Assembly (NCBI RefSeq): GCF_030269645.1
Contig: NZ_BSTR01000002.1
Span: forward strand, 310,001-374,000
Direction of reading: 5' to 3'
Source: Actinokineospora sp. NBRC 105648
GTDB lineage: Bacteria; Actinomycetota; Actinomycetes; Mycobacteriales; Pseudonocardiaceae
DNA: 64,000 bases
Positions 11,174 through 20,393 of the stretch are shown here, piece by piece. Positions within the stretch are counted from its first letter, which is position 1; each line of letters opens with the position of its first letter. The position numbers were made by a program, and so were the translations under genes. The notes under the pieces were generated by a model. The model did no database searches. It saw only the letters and a program-made list of their open reading frames with translations, and was not told where the DNA came from.

Positions 11174-12502
11174 CTAGACCGACAACGGATACCGAGCCCG
11201 CACCGAGAACCCACCCTCCGGCGTCGGGCCGGCGTCGAAGCTGCCACCCAGCAACCCCGCCCGCTCCCGCAGCCCCAACAACCCGTGCCCGCCGGACGGG
11301 AACCCCGCCGACAGCCGTCGCGGTCGGTCGTTGCTGATCTCCACCACCAGCGCGTCCGCCGAGGCCCGCACCCGCACCGACGCCCGAGCCCCCGCGGCGT
11401 GCTTGCGGACGTTCGTCAGCGCCTCCTGCACCGTCCGGTAGGCCGCGCGGGAGACCGGGCCGGGCAGATTGGACGGACAGCCGTCCATGGCCAGTCGGAC
11501 GTCGCTGCCGTGCACCAGCTCCGGGATGTCCTCCAGGCCCGGCTGGGCCTCGTCGTCGTCCACGCCGGAGCGCAGCACGCCCACCAGTTCGCGCAGTTCC
11601 TCCAGCGTCCGCGTGCTCAGCGTCCGGATGGTCTCGGCGGCCTCACGGGTGGCCTGGTCGCGCACGTCAACCTGCATCGCGCCCGCCTGCATGGCGATCA
11701 GGGTGACCTGGTGGGACACCACGTCGTGCATCTCGCGGGCGAGCTTGGCGCGTTCGGCGGAGCGGACGGTGGCCGCGTAGAGCCGCTTCTCCCGCTCGCG
11801 GCTGCGCGCGAGCTGCAGGATCCGGGTGGACAGCTCCTTCCGCACTGTGATCAACATCCCGATGGCCACCGGCATCCCGGCGACCAGCACGCCGTAGATC
11901 ACGTCCAGGAAGTGTTGCCGCCAGCCCAGTTCGAGGAACTCCGACCAGGGCCACAAGATGAACCGGCACAGTCCCACCAGGACGGCGCCGACCACGGTGC
12001 GCCAGCTCAGCAGGTGCCGCTTGGCCAGCGCGCCCAGCGCCATCATCGCCGCGAGCTGGGACCAGCCCGCGAAGAAGCCGGGGATGGTGATCAGCACCCC
12101 CACGAACGGCACGTGCCTGCGCAGCAGCATCGCCGGGACCGCCAGCCAGCACAGCCAGATCGAGTACACCGGCGCGGTCTGCGGGATCACCAGCCACACG
12201 TCCAGCGCGGCCACCACGACCGCGAGCACGTCGGAGGACACGTCGCGGGCCCGCTGGCTCGCGCGCAGCCCGGCCAGCCCGCGGGGCAACCGCAGGCCGG
12301 GGAGCCGGACCCGGTGCCGGACCGGCACCACCCGCTCCGGGGTGATCAGGGGCGCGACCAGCGCGGTACCTCCTCGTTCCTCGGTTGCCGAGTGTTCGCG
12401 CAGCTCAGACCGGTCGTGCGCGCCCGCTCGCTGGCGGGGCAGCCCGTCCTGGGTTGTAGCATTCTCCCGGTCCTGGGCCTGCCCGCTCTGGCGCTGTGGC
12501 AT
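11174..12502 (-). CDS. NarL-type sensor histidine kinase, orphan
   Basis: About 442 residues from the ATG at 12502 (MPQRQSGQ), which has AGGAAGG upstream; an in-frame ATG at 12544 is an alternative. After a hydrophilic N-terminus come roughly four or five membrane segments (starting near VLAVVVAALDVWLV), then the HisKA_3 dimerisation helix with the phospho-acceptor in LAREMHDVVSHQV, and a HATPase domain ending in GHGLLGLRERAGLLGG. Such kinases usually sit beside a LuxR-type response regulator, but none is next to it here. The signal is unknown. Confidence 0.9.
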   Translation of the reverse strand: MPQRQSGQAQDRENATTQDGLPRQRAGAHDRSELREHSATEERGGTALVAPLITPERVVPVRHRVRLPGLRLPRGLAGLRASQRARDVSSDVLAVVVAALDVWLVIPQTAPVYSIWLCWLAVPAMLLRRHVPFVGVLITIPGFFAGWSQLAAMMALGALAKRHLLSWRTVVGAVLVGLCRFILWPWSEFLELGWRQHFLDVIYGVLVAGMPVAIGMLITVRKELSTRILQLARSREREKRLYAATVRSAERAKLAREMHDVVSHQVTLIAMQAGAMQVDVRDQATREAAETIRTLSTRTLEELRELVGVLRSGVDDDEAQPGLEDIPELVHGSDVRLAMDGCPSNLPGPVSRAAYRTVQEALTNVRKHAAGARASVRVRASADALVVEISNDRPRRLSAGFPSGGHGLLGLRERAGLLGGSFDAGPTPEGGFSVRARYPLSV

Positions 12503-12647
12503 GGATCGCCCTTCCTGCGGCGACGTGCTGCACGGTGTCGTCACCCATCAAGACAGACAACACCGGCCGCGGGACGGCGCGTGGTCAACAACTGTGCGCG
12601 AGCAAACGCTCGGTCCCCGATCGGAGCAGGGAGAGGAGTCCACTCGA

Positions 12648-14720
12648 TTGCGCACGCTCATCATCGACAACCACGACTCCTTCACCTACAACCTCTACCA
12701 GGGTCTGGCGGCGCTCAGTGGCGCGCGTCCCACGGTGGTCCGCAACGACGACGACTGGGACATCGGCGGTCTGGTCGACTTCGACAACGTGGTCATCTCG
12801 CCCGGCCCCGGGCACCCGGGCGTGTGGCGCGACATCGGGCTCAGCCGCGCGGTGCTCGCCGCCGCCCGGCAGCCGCTGCTCGGGGTCTGCCTCGGCCACC
12901 AGGGACTCTGCCTGCTGGCCGGTGCCCGGGTGGCGCACGCCCCCGAGGTGCGCCACGGAAGGCTCTCCGCGGTCCACCACGACGGCCGCGACCTGTTCGC
13001 CGGCCTGCCCTCGCCGATGCGGGTCGTGCGCTACCACTCGCTCGCCGTCGACGACCTGCCCGCCGAACTCGAGGCGACGGCGTGGAGCGACGACGGCGTC
13101 CTGATGGGCGTGCGCCACCGCGAACGCCCCGCGTGGGGCGTGCAGTTCCACCCGGAGTCGGTGTGCACCGAGCACGGGACCGACCTGTTGGCCAACTTCG
13201 CCCGCCTGACCCGGCAGTGGTGGTCCGACCACCCGGGGCAGGTAGTCGTGTCCGCCCCGGCGCAGTTGCCCATCGCGCCCCCGGCCCCCGTCGAACCGTT
13301 CGCGCGGGTCTTGGTCGAGCGGCTCACCGTCGCTGTCACCGCGGAGGAGGCGTTCGCCGCGGTCTACCGGGATTCCCCGCACGCGTTCTGGTTGGACAGC
13401 GCGGCGGGCGGCCGGTTCTCCTTCCTCGGCGACGCAAGCGGACCACACGCCCGGATCGCCACGGCCGATGTCGCGGCGGGCACCGTCACGATCACCTCGG
13501 CCGCCGGCCGCGAACTGGTCCACGGCGAGTTCCTGTCCTGGCTCGACGCCGACCTCGCCGCGCGCCCGGTGGCGGTCCCGGACCTGCCGTTCGGCTTCGC
13601 CCTGGGCTGGGTCGGCTACCTGGGCTACGAGCTCAAGGCGGAGTGCGGCGGCCAGGCCGCCCACCGCGCCGAGGACCCCGACGCCCAACTCGTCTTCGCC
13701 GACCGCGCACTGGTTTTCGACCACGCGACCGGCGAGGTCTACCTGCTCGCGCTGGCCGGTGACGAACCGGCGGCCCGCCAGTGGCAGAGCGACACAGCCG
13801 CCAGGCTGGTCGCGTTGGCCGCCGGCCCGGCCCCCACCGCCCCGGTCGACACCGGCGTCGTGGCCGGCCCGCTCACGGCGCGACACGACCGGGACGACTA
13901 CCTGACGATGATCGCCCGCAGCCAGGTCGCCATCGGCGACGGCGAGACCTACGAGGTCTGCCTCACCAACCAGCTCACCGCGCCCGCGACCATGGATGTG
14001 TGGCAGGCCTACCGCTACCTGCGCCGCGCCAGCCCCGCACCCTTCGGCGCACTGCTGCGCTTCGGCGGCCTGTCGGTGCTGAGCACCTCGCCCGAGCGCT
14101 TCCTCTCCATCACCGCCGACGGCGCCGTGGAGTCCCGCCCGATCAAGGGGACCCGCCCACGCGGACGCACACCGGACGAGGACACCGCACTCCGCCACGA
14201 CCTGGCCGAGGGGGAGAAGGACCGCGCGGAGAACCTGATGATCGTCGACCTGGTCCGCAACGACCTCGGCCGCTACGCCGAGATCGGCTCGGTGCACGTG
14301 TCCGGGCTCTTCGAGGTCGAGACCTACGCGACGGTCCACCAAATGGTCAGCACGGTCCGCGCCCAACTCGCCGAGGGCGTCTCAGCGGTCCGCTGCGTCC
14401 GCGCGGCATTCCCCGGCGGTTCGATGACCGGCGCACCCAAAGAACGCACCATGCGAATCATCGACCACCTCGAACGCGGCCCACGCGGCATCTACTCCGG
14501 CGCCATCGGCTATTTCTCCCTCACCGGCGCCGCCGACCTGAGCGTCGTGATCCGCACACTGGTGGCCCGACCAAACCGGGTCTCCTTCGGAGTGGGCGGC
14601 GCAGTGATCGCCCTGTCAGACCCGGCGGCGGAGTTCGAGGAGACGGCGGTCAAGGCCACCACAATGCTCGACCTACTCGACGCCGAGTTCCCTGGCCGGG
14701 TCCCGGCGACAGGCGGCTAG
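12648..14720 (+). CDS. pabAB: Aminodeoxychorismate synthase, fused PabA-PabB
   Basis: 690 residues. Makes 4-amino-4-deoxychorismate from chorismate and glutamine, the first step to p-aminobenzoate for folate or secondary metabolites. The N-terminal class I glutamine amidotransferase has Cys81 in GVCLGHQG and the His/Glu of FHPES. The C-terminal chorismate-binding domain has PIKGTRPRG, the motif that separates aminodeoxychorismate synthase from anthranilate synthase, and GSMTGAPKERTM. The start is TTG at 12648 with GAGAGGAG upstream; it begins directly with the conserved RTLIIDNHDSFTYN. No pabC is adjacent. Divergent from the sensor kinase. Confidence 0.95.
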   Translation: MRTLIIDNHDSFTYNLYQGLAALSGARPTVVRNDDDWDIGGLVDFDNVVISPGPGHPGVWRDIGLSRAVLAAARQPLLGVCLGHQGLCLLAGARVAHAPEVRHGRLSAVHHDGRDLFAGLPSPMRVVRYHSLAVDDLPAELEATAWSDDGVLMGVRHRERPAWGVQFHPESVCTEHGTDLLANFARLTRQWWSDHPGQVVVSAPAQLPIAPPAPVEPFARVLVERLTVAVTAEEAFAAVYRDSPHAFWLDSAAGGRFSFLGDASGPHARIATADVAAGTVTITSAAGRELVHGEFLSWLDADLAARPVAVPDLPFGFALGWVGYLGYELKAECGGQAAHRAEDPDAQLVFADRALVFDHATGEVYLLALAGDEPAARQWQSDTAARLVALAAGPAPTAPVDTGVVAGPLTARHDRDDYLTMIARSQVAIGDGETYEVCLTNQLTAPATMDVWQAYRYLRRASPAPFGALLRFGGLSVLSTSPERFLSITADGAVESRPIKGTRPRGRTPDEDTALRHDLAEGEKDRAENLMIVDLVRNDLGRYAEIGSVHVSGLFEVETYATVHQMVSTVRAQLAEGVSAVRCVRAAFPGGSMTGAPKERTMRIIDHLERGPRGIYSGAIGYFSLTGAADLSVVIRTLVARPNRVSFGVGGAVIALSDPAAEFEETAVKATTMLDLLDAEFPGRVPATGG

Positions 14721-14942
14721 GACGTGGAACGGACGAGAATCCCGTCCCACAAGCAAACCGCAGCGGATAGGCCGACCTCGCTGGAACGCAACAGGTTCCC
14801 GCCCTCGCTGGTACCGCAGCGGATAGGCCGACCCCGCTGGAACGCAACAAGCTCTCGCCCCCGCTGGAACGCAACAGGATCCCCGATCCCGCCCGCACAC
14901 AGGAGAGTCCCGTCCCCCAGCACACCGCAGCGGTGAGGCCGA
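14721..14942 (+). repeat. Short interspersed repeats upstream of composite element 1
   Basis: Two alternating motifs recur. One resembles ACCGCAGCGGATAGGCCGA (near 14757, 14812, 14923) and the other CCCCGCTGGAACGCAACAGG (near 14777, 14831, 14869, and the arm at 14943). They are separated by unrelated 5-30 base stretches. The same two motifs, in either orientation, flank the related elements near 42880-43060 and 63590-63710. No gene is apparent. Confidence 0.8.
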
Positions 14943-14972
14943 CCCCGCTGGTACGCAATGCCCGTTACGGAT

Positions 14973-15110
14973 GCTCGATCTAGTGGACTCGCTTCGTGTG
15001 GGGGGAGAGTGCCGCTAAACTTGCCGTGGGTGGGGATGCCCTTACCTGCCCTTTTCTCTCCACCGCGGTGCTCCAGGGGCCCCGCACGAAGTGAGTTCAC
15101 TAGATCGAGC
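14973..15110 (+). repeat. Inverted-repeat element A1
   Basis: Ends GCTCGATCTAGTGG and TTCACTAGATCGAGC pair as the outer stem up to GTGTGGGG/CCCCGCAC. The right side then has the unpaired AGGGG bulge, followed by the inner stem AGTGCCGC with GCGGTGCT. The apex contains CTAAACTTG and GATGCCCTT. Confidence 0.88.
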
Positions 15111-15210
15111 CCTGCTTGTAAATCGGGCAGCCCATGCGATGAGCCGCCGTAGAAGGTCGACCGTAGGTCGGTGTGCGGCACACCCTCCGAGCTGCCCGAG
15201 TAAGAGCGGG

Positions 15211-15350
15211 GCTCGATTGGCTGGACTGCCTTCGCGTGGGGCCCCTAGAGCACCGCGGTGGTGAAAAAAGGGCGGGTGAAGGGCATCCCCACCACACGGC
15301 AAGTTTAGCGGTGCTCTCCCCCCACACGAAGGCAGTCCACCCAATCGAGC
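15211..15350 (-). repeat. Inverted-repeat element B1
   Basis: Same plan as A1 but in the opposite orientation. Outer stem sequence is GCTCGATTGG.TGGACTGCC with its partner GGCAGTCCA.CCAATCGAGC. The bulge reads CCCCTA on the plus strand, the inner stem is AGCACCGC with GCGGTGCT, and the apex keeps CAAGTTTAG and AAGGGCATC (minus-strand CTAAACTTG and GATGCCCTT). The core of about 90 bases is identical to that of the element at 63442. Confidence 0.88.
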
Positions 15351-15545
15351 ACAAACGTAACGGGTGTTGCGTACCAGCGGGCTCGGCTTTTAGAGATTTA
15401 GAGATTCGGGATTTGGGGATGTCAGGACTAGAGAAGTCCTCGTGCCGCGCTTCGTGGTGCCGTGCTGTTGGCCGCGCTCTAGTCGTTCGGCTGGCCGACA
15501 TCCAGACGTCACGGGTTGTCTCTCTCGGGGGGCCACGATCCGGCC

Positions 15546-17600
15546 ATGACCCCATCCTTGTCGTTACGGGCCGGTGCCGCGGTGGTCGCCGCGCTCGCCT
15601 GCCTGACCGCCGTGCCGCTGGCGGCGACCGCCGACCCGGCCGGGCATCACCCGCGTCGTGACTTCGATCTGCAGGCCCACCGCGGTGGTATCGGTCTGCG
15701 GGTGGAGAACAGTCTCAGCTCGTTCGGCAATGCCCTTCGGCTCGGGGTGAGCACGTTGGAGCTGGACGTGCAGATCACCGAGGACGGCCAGGCCGTGGTG
15801 ACCCACGATCGCAAGGTCGACGGCCGCAAGTGCCGCGACACCGCCCCGGTCACCGCGGGGGACACCGAGTTCCCCTATGTCGGCAAGTACGTCAACACCC
15901 TGACCCTGGCCCAGGTGCGCACGCTCGACTGCGGTTCGCAGCGGCTGCCGGACTTCCCGAAGCAGGAGCTCTCGCCCGGTCAGCGGATCCCGTTGTTGCG
16001 CGAGGTGTTCGCGCTCGCCAAGCGCTACCGTGCCGATGACGTGCGGTTCAATGTGGAGACCAAGGTCGAGGCGGGTGCCCCGCAGGAGACCGCGCCGCGG
16101 GAGCAGTTCGTCCAGGTGACGGCGCGTGAGATCCGGGACGCGGGTGTGTCCGACCGGGTGAGTGTCCAGAGCTTCGACTGGGGTGCCCTGATCCGGATGC
16201 GGCAGGTGGCGCCGCGGTTGCCGCTGGTGGCGTTGACGAACTACGACTTCCTGCAGACCGGTCAGCCCGGCAAGTCGCCGTGGCTGGGTGGGCTGGACAT
16301 CGACGACTTCGGTGGCGATCCGATCAAGGCGGTGAAGTCCTTCGGTGCCAGTGCCTTCTCGCCGGTGCACGGCTTCCCGCAGGGCGGCTCGGTGAACGAC
16401 CCGGGCTACCGGCCCTACGTCACCGCGGAGCTGGTCCGCTCGGCGCACCGCAACGGTATCAAGGTCATCCCGTGGACCGTCGACGACGTGCCCACCATGG
16501 CCAAGCTCATCGACGACGGGGTCGACGGCCTGATCACCGACTACCCCGACCGGCTGCGCACCCTGTTGGCGCAGCGCGGTTTCCGGCTGCCGCGGGCCTA
16601 CGCCTCGCCGTTCGACGTCCAGGGCCACCGCGGTGCCCGGTCGGTGCGGCCGGAGAACACCCTGGCGGCGTTCCGCTACGCGCTGGCGAACCCCGCTGTG
16701 TCCACTTTGGAGCTCGACACCGGGATCACCGAGGACGGCCAGGTCGTCGTGCTGCACGACCGCGCGGTCAACGGCTCGCACTGCGTCGACACCGCGCCGG
16801 TCCGGGTGGGTGACCCGGAGTTCCCCTACGTCGGCAAGCTGGTGCGCGACCTGACGCTGGCGCAGCTCAAGACGATCGACTGCGGTTCCAAGACGCTGCC
16901 GGACTTCCCCCGGCAGCAGGCGGTCCCGGGGGAGCGGATCCCGACGCTGGCCGAGGTGTTCGCCGCGGTGCGGGCGAGCGGGCGGGCGGACATCGGTCTC
17001 AACATCGAGACCAAGATCAGCCCCACCGCGAACGACACCGTCCGCTACGAGGTGTTCACCCGCAAGGTCGTCGGCGAGATCGCCCGCGCGGGCTTCACCC
17101 GGCGGGTGACCCTGCAGTCGTTCGACTGGCGCACCATCCAGCTGTCCAAGCGCATCGAGCCGCGCCTGGCGACGGTGGCGCTGGTGTGGCAGTACGGCCC
17201 GCAGGAGTGCGCGTCGATCGCCGACGAGTGCTCGTTGCGGGCGGTCTACGGTGACCCGTCGGTGAAGTCGCCGTGGACCGGTGGCCTGGACTGGTGGCGG
17301 ACCCGCGACCTGGGCAGGCTGGTGCGGCAGTCGGGCGCGGACACGGTGTCGGCCAACTGGCAGGTGCACGACCCCCGTCAGTCCACTGTGGTCAGCCCGG
17401 ACTGGTACCTGCGGCAGGACCCGAGCTACTTCCACGGCCCGGACGTCGCGGGCCTGCACCGCGCGGGCCTCAAGGTCGTCCCCTACACCGTGGACGACGA
17501 GCCCACCATGCAGCGCGTCATCGACCTCGGTGTCGACGGCCTGATCTCCGACGACCCCGACCTGCTGGTCGCGGTCGCGCGGAAGAACGGCCTGCGGTAG
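15546..17600 (+). CDS. Secreted glycerophosphodiester phosphodiesterase with two tandem GDPD domains
   Basis: 684 residues, about twice the single-domain length. GDPD enzymes release glycerol 3-phosphate from glycerophosphodiesters, here outside the cell given the signal peptide (residues 1-29, ending LAATADPAG). Domain 1 (about 38-345) has AHRGG, VEN, LELDVQITEDG and a later His; domain 2 (about 358-684) repeats them as GHRGARSVRPENT, LELDTGITEDG. Both keep the HR, EN, ExD and H catalytic set, so both may be active. Start is the ATG at 15546, which begins the signal peptide; there is no clear ribosome-binding site. Extra paired Cys residues in both halves suggest disulfides. Confidence 0.9.
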   Translation: MTPSLSLRAGAAVVAALACLTAVPLAATADPAGHHPRRDFDLQAHRGGIGLRVENSLSSFGNALRLGVSTLELDVQITEDGQAVVTHDRKVDGRKCRDTAPVTAGDTEFPYVGKYVNTLTLAQVRTLDCGSQRLPDFPKQELSPGQRIPLLREVFALAKRYRADDVRFNVETKVEAGAPQETAPREQFVQVTAREIRDAGVSDRVSVQSFDWGALIRMRQVAPRLPLVALTNYDFLQTGQPGKSPWLGGLDIDDFGGDPIKAVKSFGASAFSPVHGFPQGGSVNDPGYRPYVTAELVRSAHRNGIKVIPWTVDDVPTMAKLIDDGVDGLITDYPDRLRTLLAQRGFRLPRAYASPFDVQGHRGARSVRPENTLAAFRYALANPAVSTLELDTGITEDGQVVVLHDRAVNGSHCVDTAPVRVGDPEFPYVGKLVRDLTLAQLKTIDCGSKTLPDFPRQQAVPGERIPTLAEVFAAVRASGRADIGLNIETKISPTANDTVRYEVFTRKVVGEIARAGFTRRVTLQSFDWRTIQLSKRIEPRLATVALVWQYGPQECASIADECSLRAVYGDPSVKSPWTGGLDWWRTRDLGRLVRQSGADTVSANWQVHDPRQSTVVSPDWYLRQDPSYFHGPDVAGLHRAGLKVVPYTVDDEPTMQRVIDLGVDGLISDDPDLLVAVARKNGLR

Positions 17601-17653
17601 GGATCACCCGCGCTAGCGCCCCTTCCCCGCACCAGTGCGGGTTCCGGGGAAAT

Positions 17654-17687
17654 CGGTGGCCTTCCCCCGCCCAGGGGAAGGCCACCG
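17654..17687. terminator. Bidirectional terminator between GDPD gene and trxB
   Basis: A 14-bp perfect stem (17654-17667 with 17674-17687, arm GGTGGCCTTCCCC) with a 6-nt loop between two convergent genes. Confidence 0.75.
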
Positions 17688-17696
17688 CCGCCCGGA

Positions 17697-18605
17697 CTAC
17701 CCGGTGCGGTCCTCGGCGAGCCAGCGCTCGGCGTCGATGGCGGCGGCGCAGCCGGAGCCGGCGGCGGTGATCGCCTGCCGGTAGCGGCGGTCCACCAGGT
17801 CGCCCGCCGCGAACACACCCGCGAGGCCGGTGTGCGTGGTCGGTGACTGCACCCGCACGTAGCCGTCCTCGTCGAGCTCCAGCTGGCCCTTGACCAGCTC
17901 GCTGCGCGGGTAGTGCCCGATCGCCACGAACAGGCCCGTCACCGGCAGCACCCGGCCGTCGGCCAGGACCACGTCGGTCACCGAGTCGGTGCCGCGGACC
18001 TGGGACACCGTCGTCCCGGTGACCCAGGTGATCCTCGGGTTCGCCCTGGCGCGCTCCTGCATGATCACCGACGCGCGGAACTCCGCCCGGCGGTGCACCA
18101 CGGTGACCGAGCGGGCGAAGCGGGTCAGGAAGAGGGCCTCCTCCATCGCCGAGTCGCCGCCGCCGACCACCGCGACGTCTTGGCCGCGGAAGAAGAAGCC
18201 GTCGCAGGTGGCGCACGAGGACACACCCCGGCCGAGCAGCGCGGCCTCACCCGGCACCCCCAGGTACCTCGGTTGGGCGCCCATGGCGAGGACGACGGCG
18301 CGCGCCCGGTGCCGGACGCCGTCGGCCACCACGGTCTTCACCGGGCCCGACAGGTCCACGTCGACCACGTCGCGGGTGCGCAGCACGGCGCCGAACCGCA
18401 GGGCCTGCTCGCGCAGCGCGCCCATCAGGTCCGGTCCCATCACCCCGGCGGGGAAACCGGGGAAGTTCTCGACGTCGGTGGTGGTCATCAGCGCGCCACC
18501 GGACACCGTCCCCTCGAACACCAGGGGCGCCAGCTGCGCCCGTGCCAGGTACAGCGCGGCGGTGTAGCCCGCCGGACCCGACCCGATCACCACGACCTCG
18601 TCCAT
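17697..18605 (-). CDS. Thioredoxin reductase (TrxB family)
   Basis: 302 residues, the usual length. FAD/NADPH enzyme with [10 protein letters not shown] (FAD motif, residues 8-17), active-site CATC at 131-134 followed by DGFFF, and an NADPH motif [12 protein letters not shown]. It would reduce a thioredoxin in the cytoplasm. A secreted thioredoxin-like gene lies 6.5 kb away, but no classic trxA is adjacent, and the housekeeping trxB-trxA pair usually lies near the replication origin, so this may be a paralogue. Start ATG at 18605 begins MDEVVVIG. Confidence 0.9.
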   Translation of the reverse strand: MDEVVVIGSGPAGYTAALYLARAQLAPLVFEGTVSGGALMTTTDVENFPGFPAGVMGPDLMGALREQALRFGAVLRTRDVVDVDLSGPVKTVVADGVRHRARAVVLAMGAQPRYLGVPGEAALLGRGVSSCATCDGFFFRGQDVAVVGGGDSAMEEALFLTRFARSVTVVHRRAEFRASVIMQERARANPRITWVTGTTVSQVRGTDSVTDVVLADGRVLPVTGLFVAIGHYPRSELVKGQLELDEDGYVRVQSPTTHTGLAGVFAAGDLVDRRYRQAITAAGSGCAAAIDAERWLAEDRTG

Positions 18606-18775
18606 ACCGCCAACCGTGGCGCGCGTCACCGGGGCGCGGCCAGTGCCTACCGGGTATGCCGCCGGGTTATGCGCCCGCGCGCGATAACCCGCCGACAGGG
18701 GATGTTGGCAGTGCCCGGGTCCGCCGGGCCGAAGAAGACTCCACGGCATCCCTGCACACGAATGGAGTCCCCAAC

Positions 18776-20200
18776 ATGGCACTGCCGCGCAAGAGATGGC
18801 GGGCCGCGGCCGCCCTCGGTCTGGCCGTCACGGCGGGATCGTCCCTGGCGGTGGGCGCCGCCGAGGGGCAGCCGTCGACGGTCGGCACCGACGGCTACGT
18901 CCACGTCGCCCCCAACGGTGTCGTGCTCGGTGTCGACCCGTACTACCCCGAGGACGGCAACGGCGGGTACGACGTCGGCGACTACAACGTCGCCCTCGAC
19001 TACGACCCCCGCCGCGAGGTCATCGCCGCCAAGGCCACCATCCGGGCCACCACCACCCAGCAGTTGAGCCGCTTCAACCTCGACCTGCGCGGGCTCACCG
19101 TCCGTTCGGTCACTGTGGACGGTGCGCCCGCCCGCTTCACCCGGGCCAAGGAGCACGAGCTGGTGATCACCCCCGCCGCGGTGCTGGCCGAGGGTGCCGC
19201 GTTCACCGTCGTGGTCGACTACTTCGGCTCGCCCACCCCGATCCGGACCGAGTCCGGGGTCACCGGGTGGCGGCGCTCGCACTTCGGCGGCGTCTTCGCC
19301 GTCGGCGCCCCGCACTCGGCCCTGACCTGGCTGCCGCTCAACGACACCTCCGTCGACCGGGCGACGTTCCGGGTCAGCGTCACCGCGCCCGCCGGGTACA
19401 CCGTGGTCTCCAACGGGGTCCGGTCGAGCCAGACCGCCGCCACGACCACCTGGACCGAGGACCGGCCGATCTCGCCGAACGCGCTGATGCTGGCTGTCGG
19501 TCCCTACCGGCTGACCGAGACCGCCCTGCCCGGTGGTGTCCGCGCGACCCACGCGACCTCGGTTTACTCGCCCAACGGTTCCGCGCTCGCCGCCGCGCTG
19601 CCCAAGGCGGTGGAGTTCCTCACCTCGAAGCTGGGCGACTACCCGCAGGGCACCGCGGGCGGGGTCTACGTCGCCGACTACCTGCCCGACACCTTCCCCG
19701 CCCAGGGTCGCCCGGTGCTCGGCCCGACCGCGTGCGCGGACGACGTCATGTACGCCACCGCCGCGCAGTGGTGGGGGAACCGGGTGGGCATCAAGATGTG
19801 GAAGGACCTCCCGCTCGTGGAGTCCTTCGCCCGCTACACGGTGTGGATGTGGGACGCCGAGCGGGCCGGGGTCGACATCGAGGACCGCTACCAGCGCGCG
19901 TTCCGCTCGGCCTCGCCCGCGTTCTGGAACCGCAAGCTCTCCGACCCGGGCAGGGGCCGGGAGCTCTCGGTCTCGGACAAGGGCGTGCTGATGGTCCACG
20001 CGCTGCGCAAGCAGATCGGCGAGGACGCGTTCCTGGCCGTGCTGCGCGGTTTCCCGGAGATCAACGACAACTGGCCGCAGGGTTGGCACGACTGGGAGCT
20101 CTACACCGAGGCCGTCGCCGACCAGGACCTGCACGACTTCTTCGCCGCCTGGGTGGACGGCACCACGGTGCCCCCCACGGTTGTGCCGCCCGCCCGCTAG
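18776..20200 (+). CDS. Secreted M1-type aminopeptidase homologue lacking the zinc site
   Basis: 474 residues with a signal peptide (1-29). Residues about 50-260 match the beta-rich N-terminal domain of M1 aminopeptidases ([28 protein letters not shown]). The catalytic region is recognisable from [15 protein letters not shown] (331-345), which in active enzymes follows HExxH. Here the five positions are YATAA (326-330), so both His ligands and the catalytic Glu are gone; the later Glu of VESFARY (349) remains. The GAMEN exopeptidase motif is also absent. It is therefore likely a non-catalytic binding protein. ATG at 18776 with GGAGT upstream; divergent from trxB. Confidence 0.8.
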   Translation: MALPRKRWRAAAALGLAVTAGSSLAVGAAEGQPSTVGTDGYVHVAPNGVVLGVDPYYPEDGNGGYDVGDYNVALDYDPRREVIAAKATIRATTTQQLSRFNLDLRGLTVRSVTVDGAPARFTRAKEHELVITPAAVLAEGAAFTVVVDYFGSPTPIRTESGVTGWRRSHFGGVFAVGAPHSALTWLPLNDTSVDRATFRVSVTAPAGYTVVSNGVRSSQTAATTTWTEDRPISPNALMLAVGPYRLTETALPGGVRATHATSVYSPNGSALAAALPKAVEFLTSKLGDYPQGTAGGVYVADYLPDTFPAQGRPVLGPTACADDVMYATAAQWWGNRVGIKMWKDLPLVESFARYTVWMWDAERAGVDIEDRYQRAFRSASPAFWNRKLSDPGRGRELSVSDKGVLMVHALRKQIGEDAFLAVLRGFPEINDNWPQGWHDWELYTEAVADQDLHDFFAAWVDGTTVPPTVVPPAR

Positions 20201-20258
20201 TTCCACAGTGGACGGCAGGAGTCGGCGGCGGCCCCCGTCCGGGCCGCCGTTTCCCGAG

Positions 20259-20294
20259 GCCTGTGGGGGCTCCCGGCGGGGAGCCCCCACAGGC
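20259..20294. terminator. Bidirectional terminator between the M1 homologue and the LysR gene
   Basis: A perfect 16-bp stem (20259-20274 with 20279-20294; arm GCCTGTGGGGGCTCCC) with a GGCG-type 4-nt loop between convergent genes. Confidence 0.8.
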
Positions 20295-20393
20295 GTGTCC
20301 GGGGGAAGTCGGGTGCAGGTCCTGCTCGCCACCGGCCTGGCCGCACGCTCAGGACCGACCCCGATCACCCACCTCGGCGGAAGTCGGTCGTGC

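Larger units (their letters stand above)
14943..15381 (+). repeat. Composite multi-hairpin element 1 (A1-M1-B1)
   Basis: A 439-base unit closed by outer arms 14943-14970 (CCCCGCTGGTACGCAA then GCCCGTTACG) and 15356-15381 (CGTAACGGGTG then TTGCGTACCAGCGG). Inside are hairpin A1, a middle hairpin M1 (15123-15199, TCGGGCAGC with GCTGCCCGA) and hairpin B1. A1 and B1 are inverted relative to each other. A second copy with the same order lies at 43041-43481. It occupies the gap between pabAB and the GDPD gene. Confidence 0.85.

Noticed and set aside
14990-15060. Self-cleaving ribozyme such as twister
   Set aside because: CGCTAAACTTG recalls the twister core, but the remaining conserved loops and pseudoknot partners could not be matched.
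14943-15381. Retron (msr-msd) or group II intron
   Set aside because: No reverse transcriptase frame anywhere in the window and no domain V-like or branching-G structure seen.
14717-15655. Small open frames inside the composite elements, also at 43040-43480 and 63268-63574
   Set aside because: They follow hairpin sequence, occur on both strands alike and show no coding bias or start sites.
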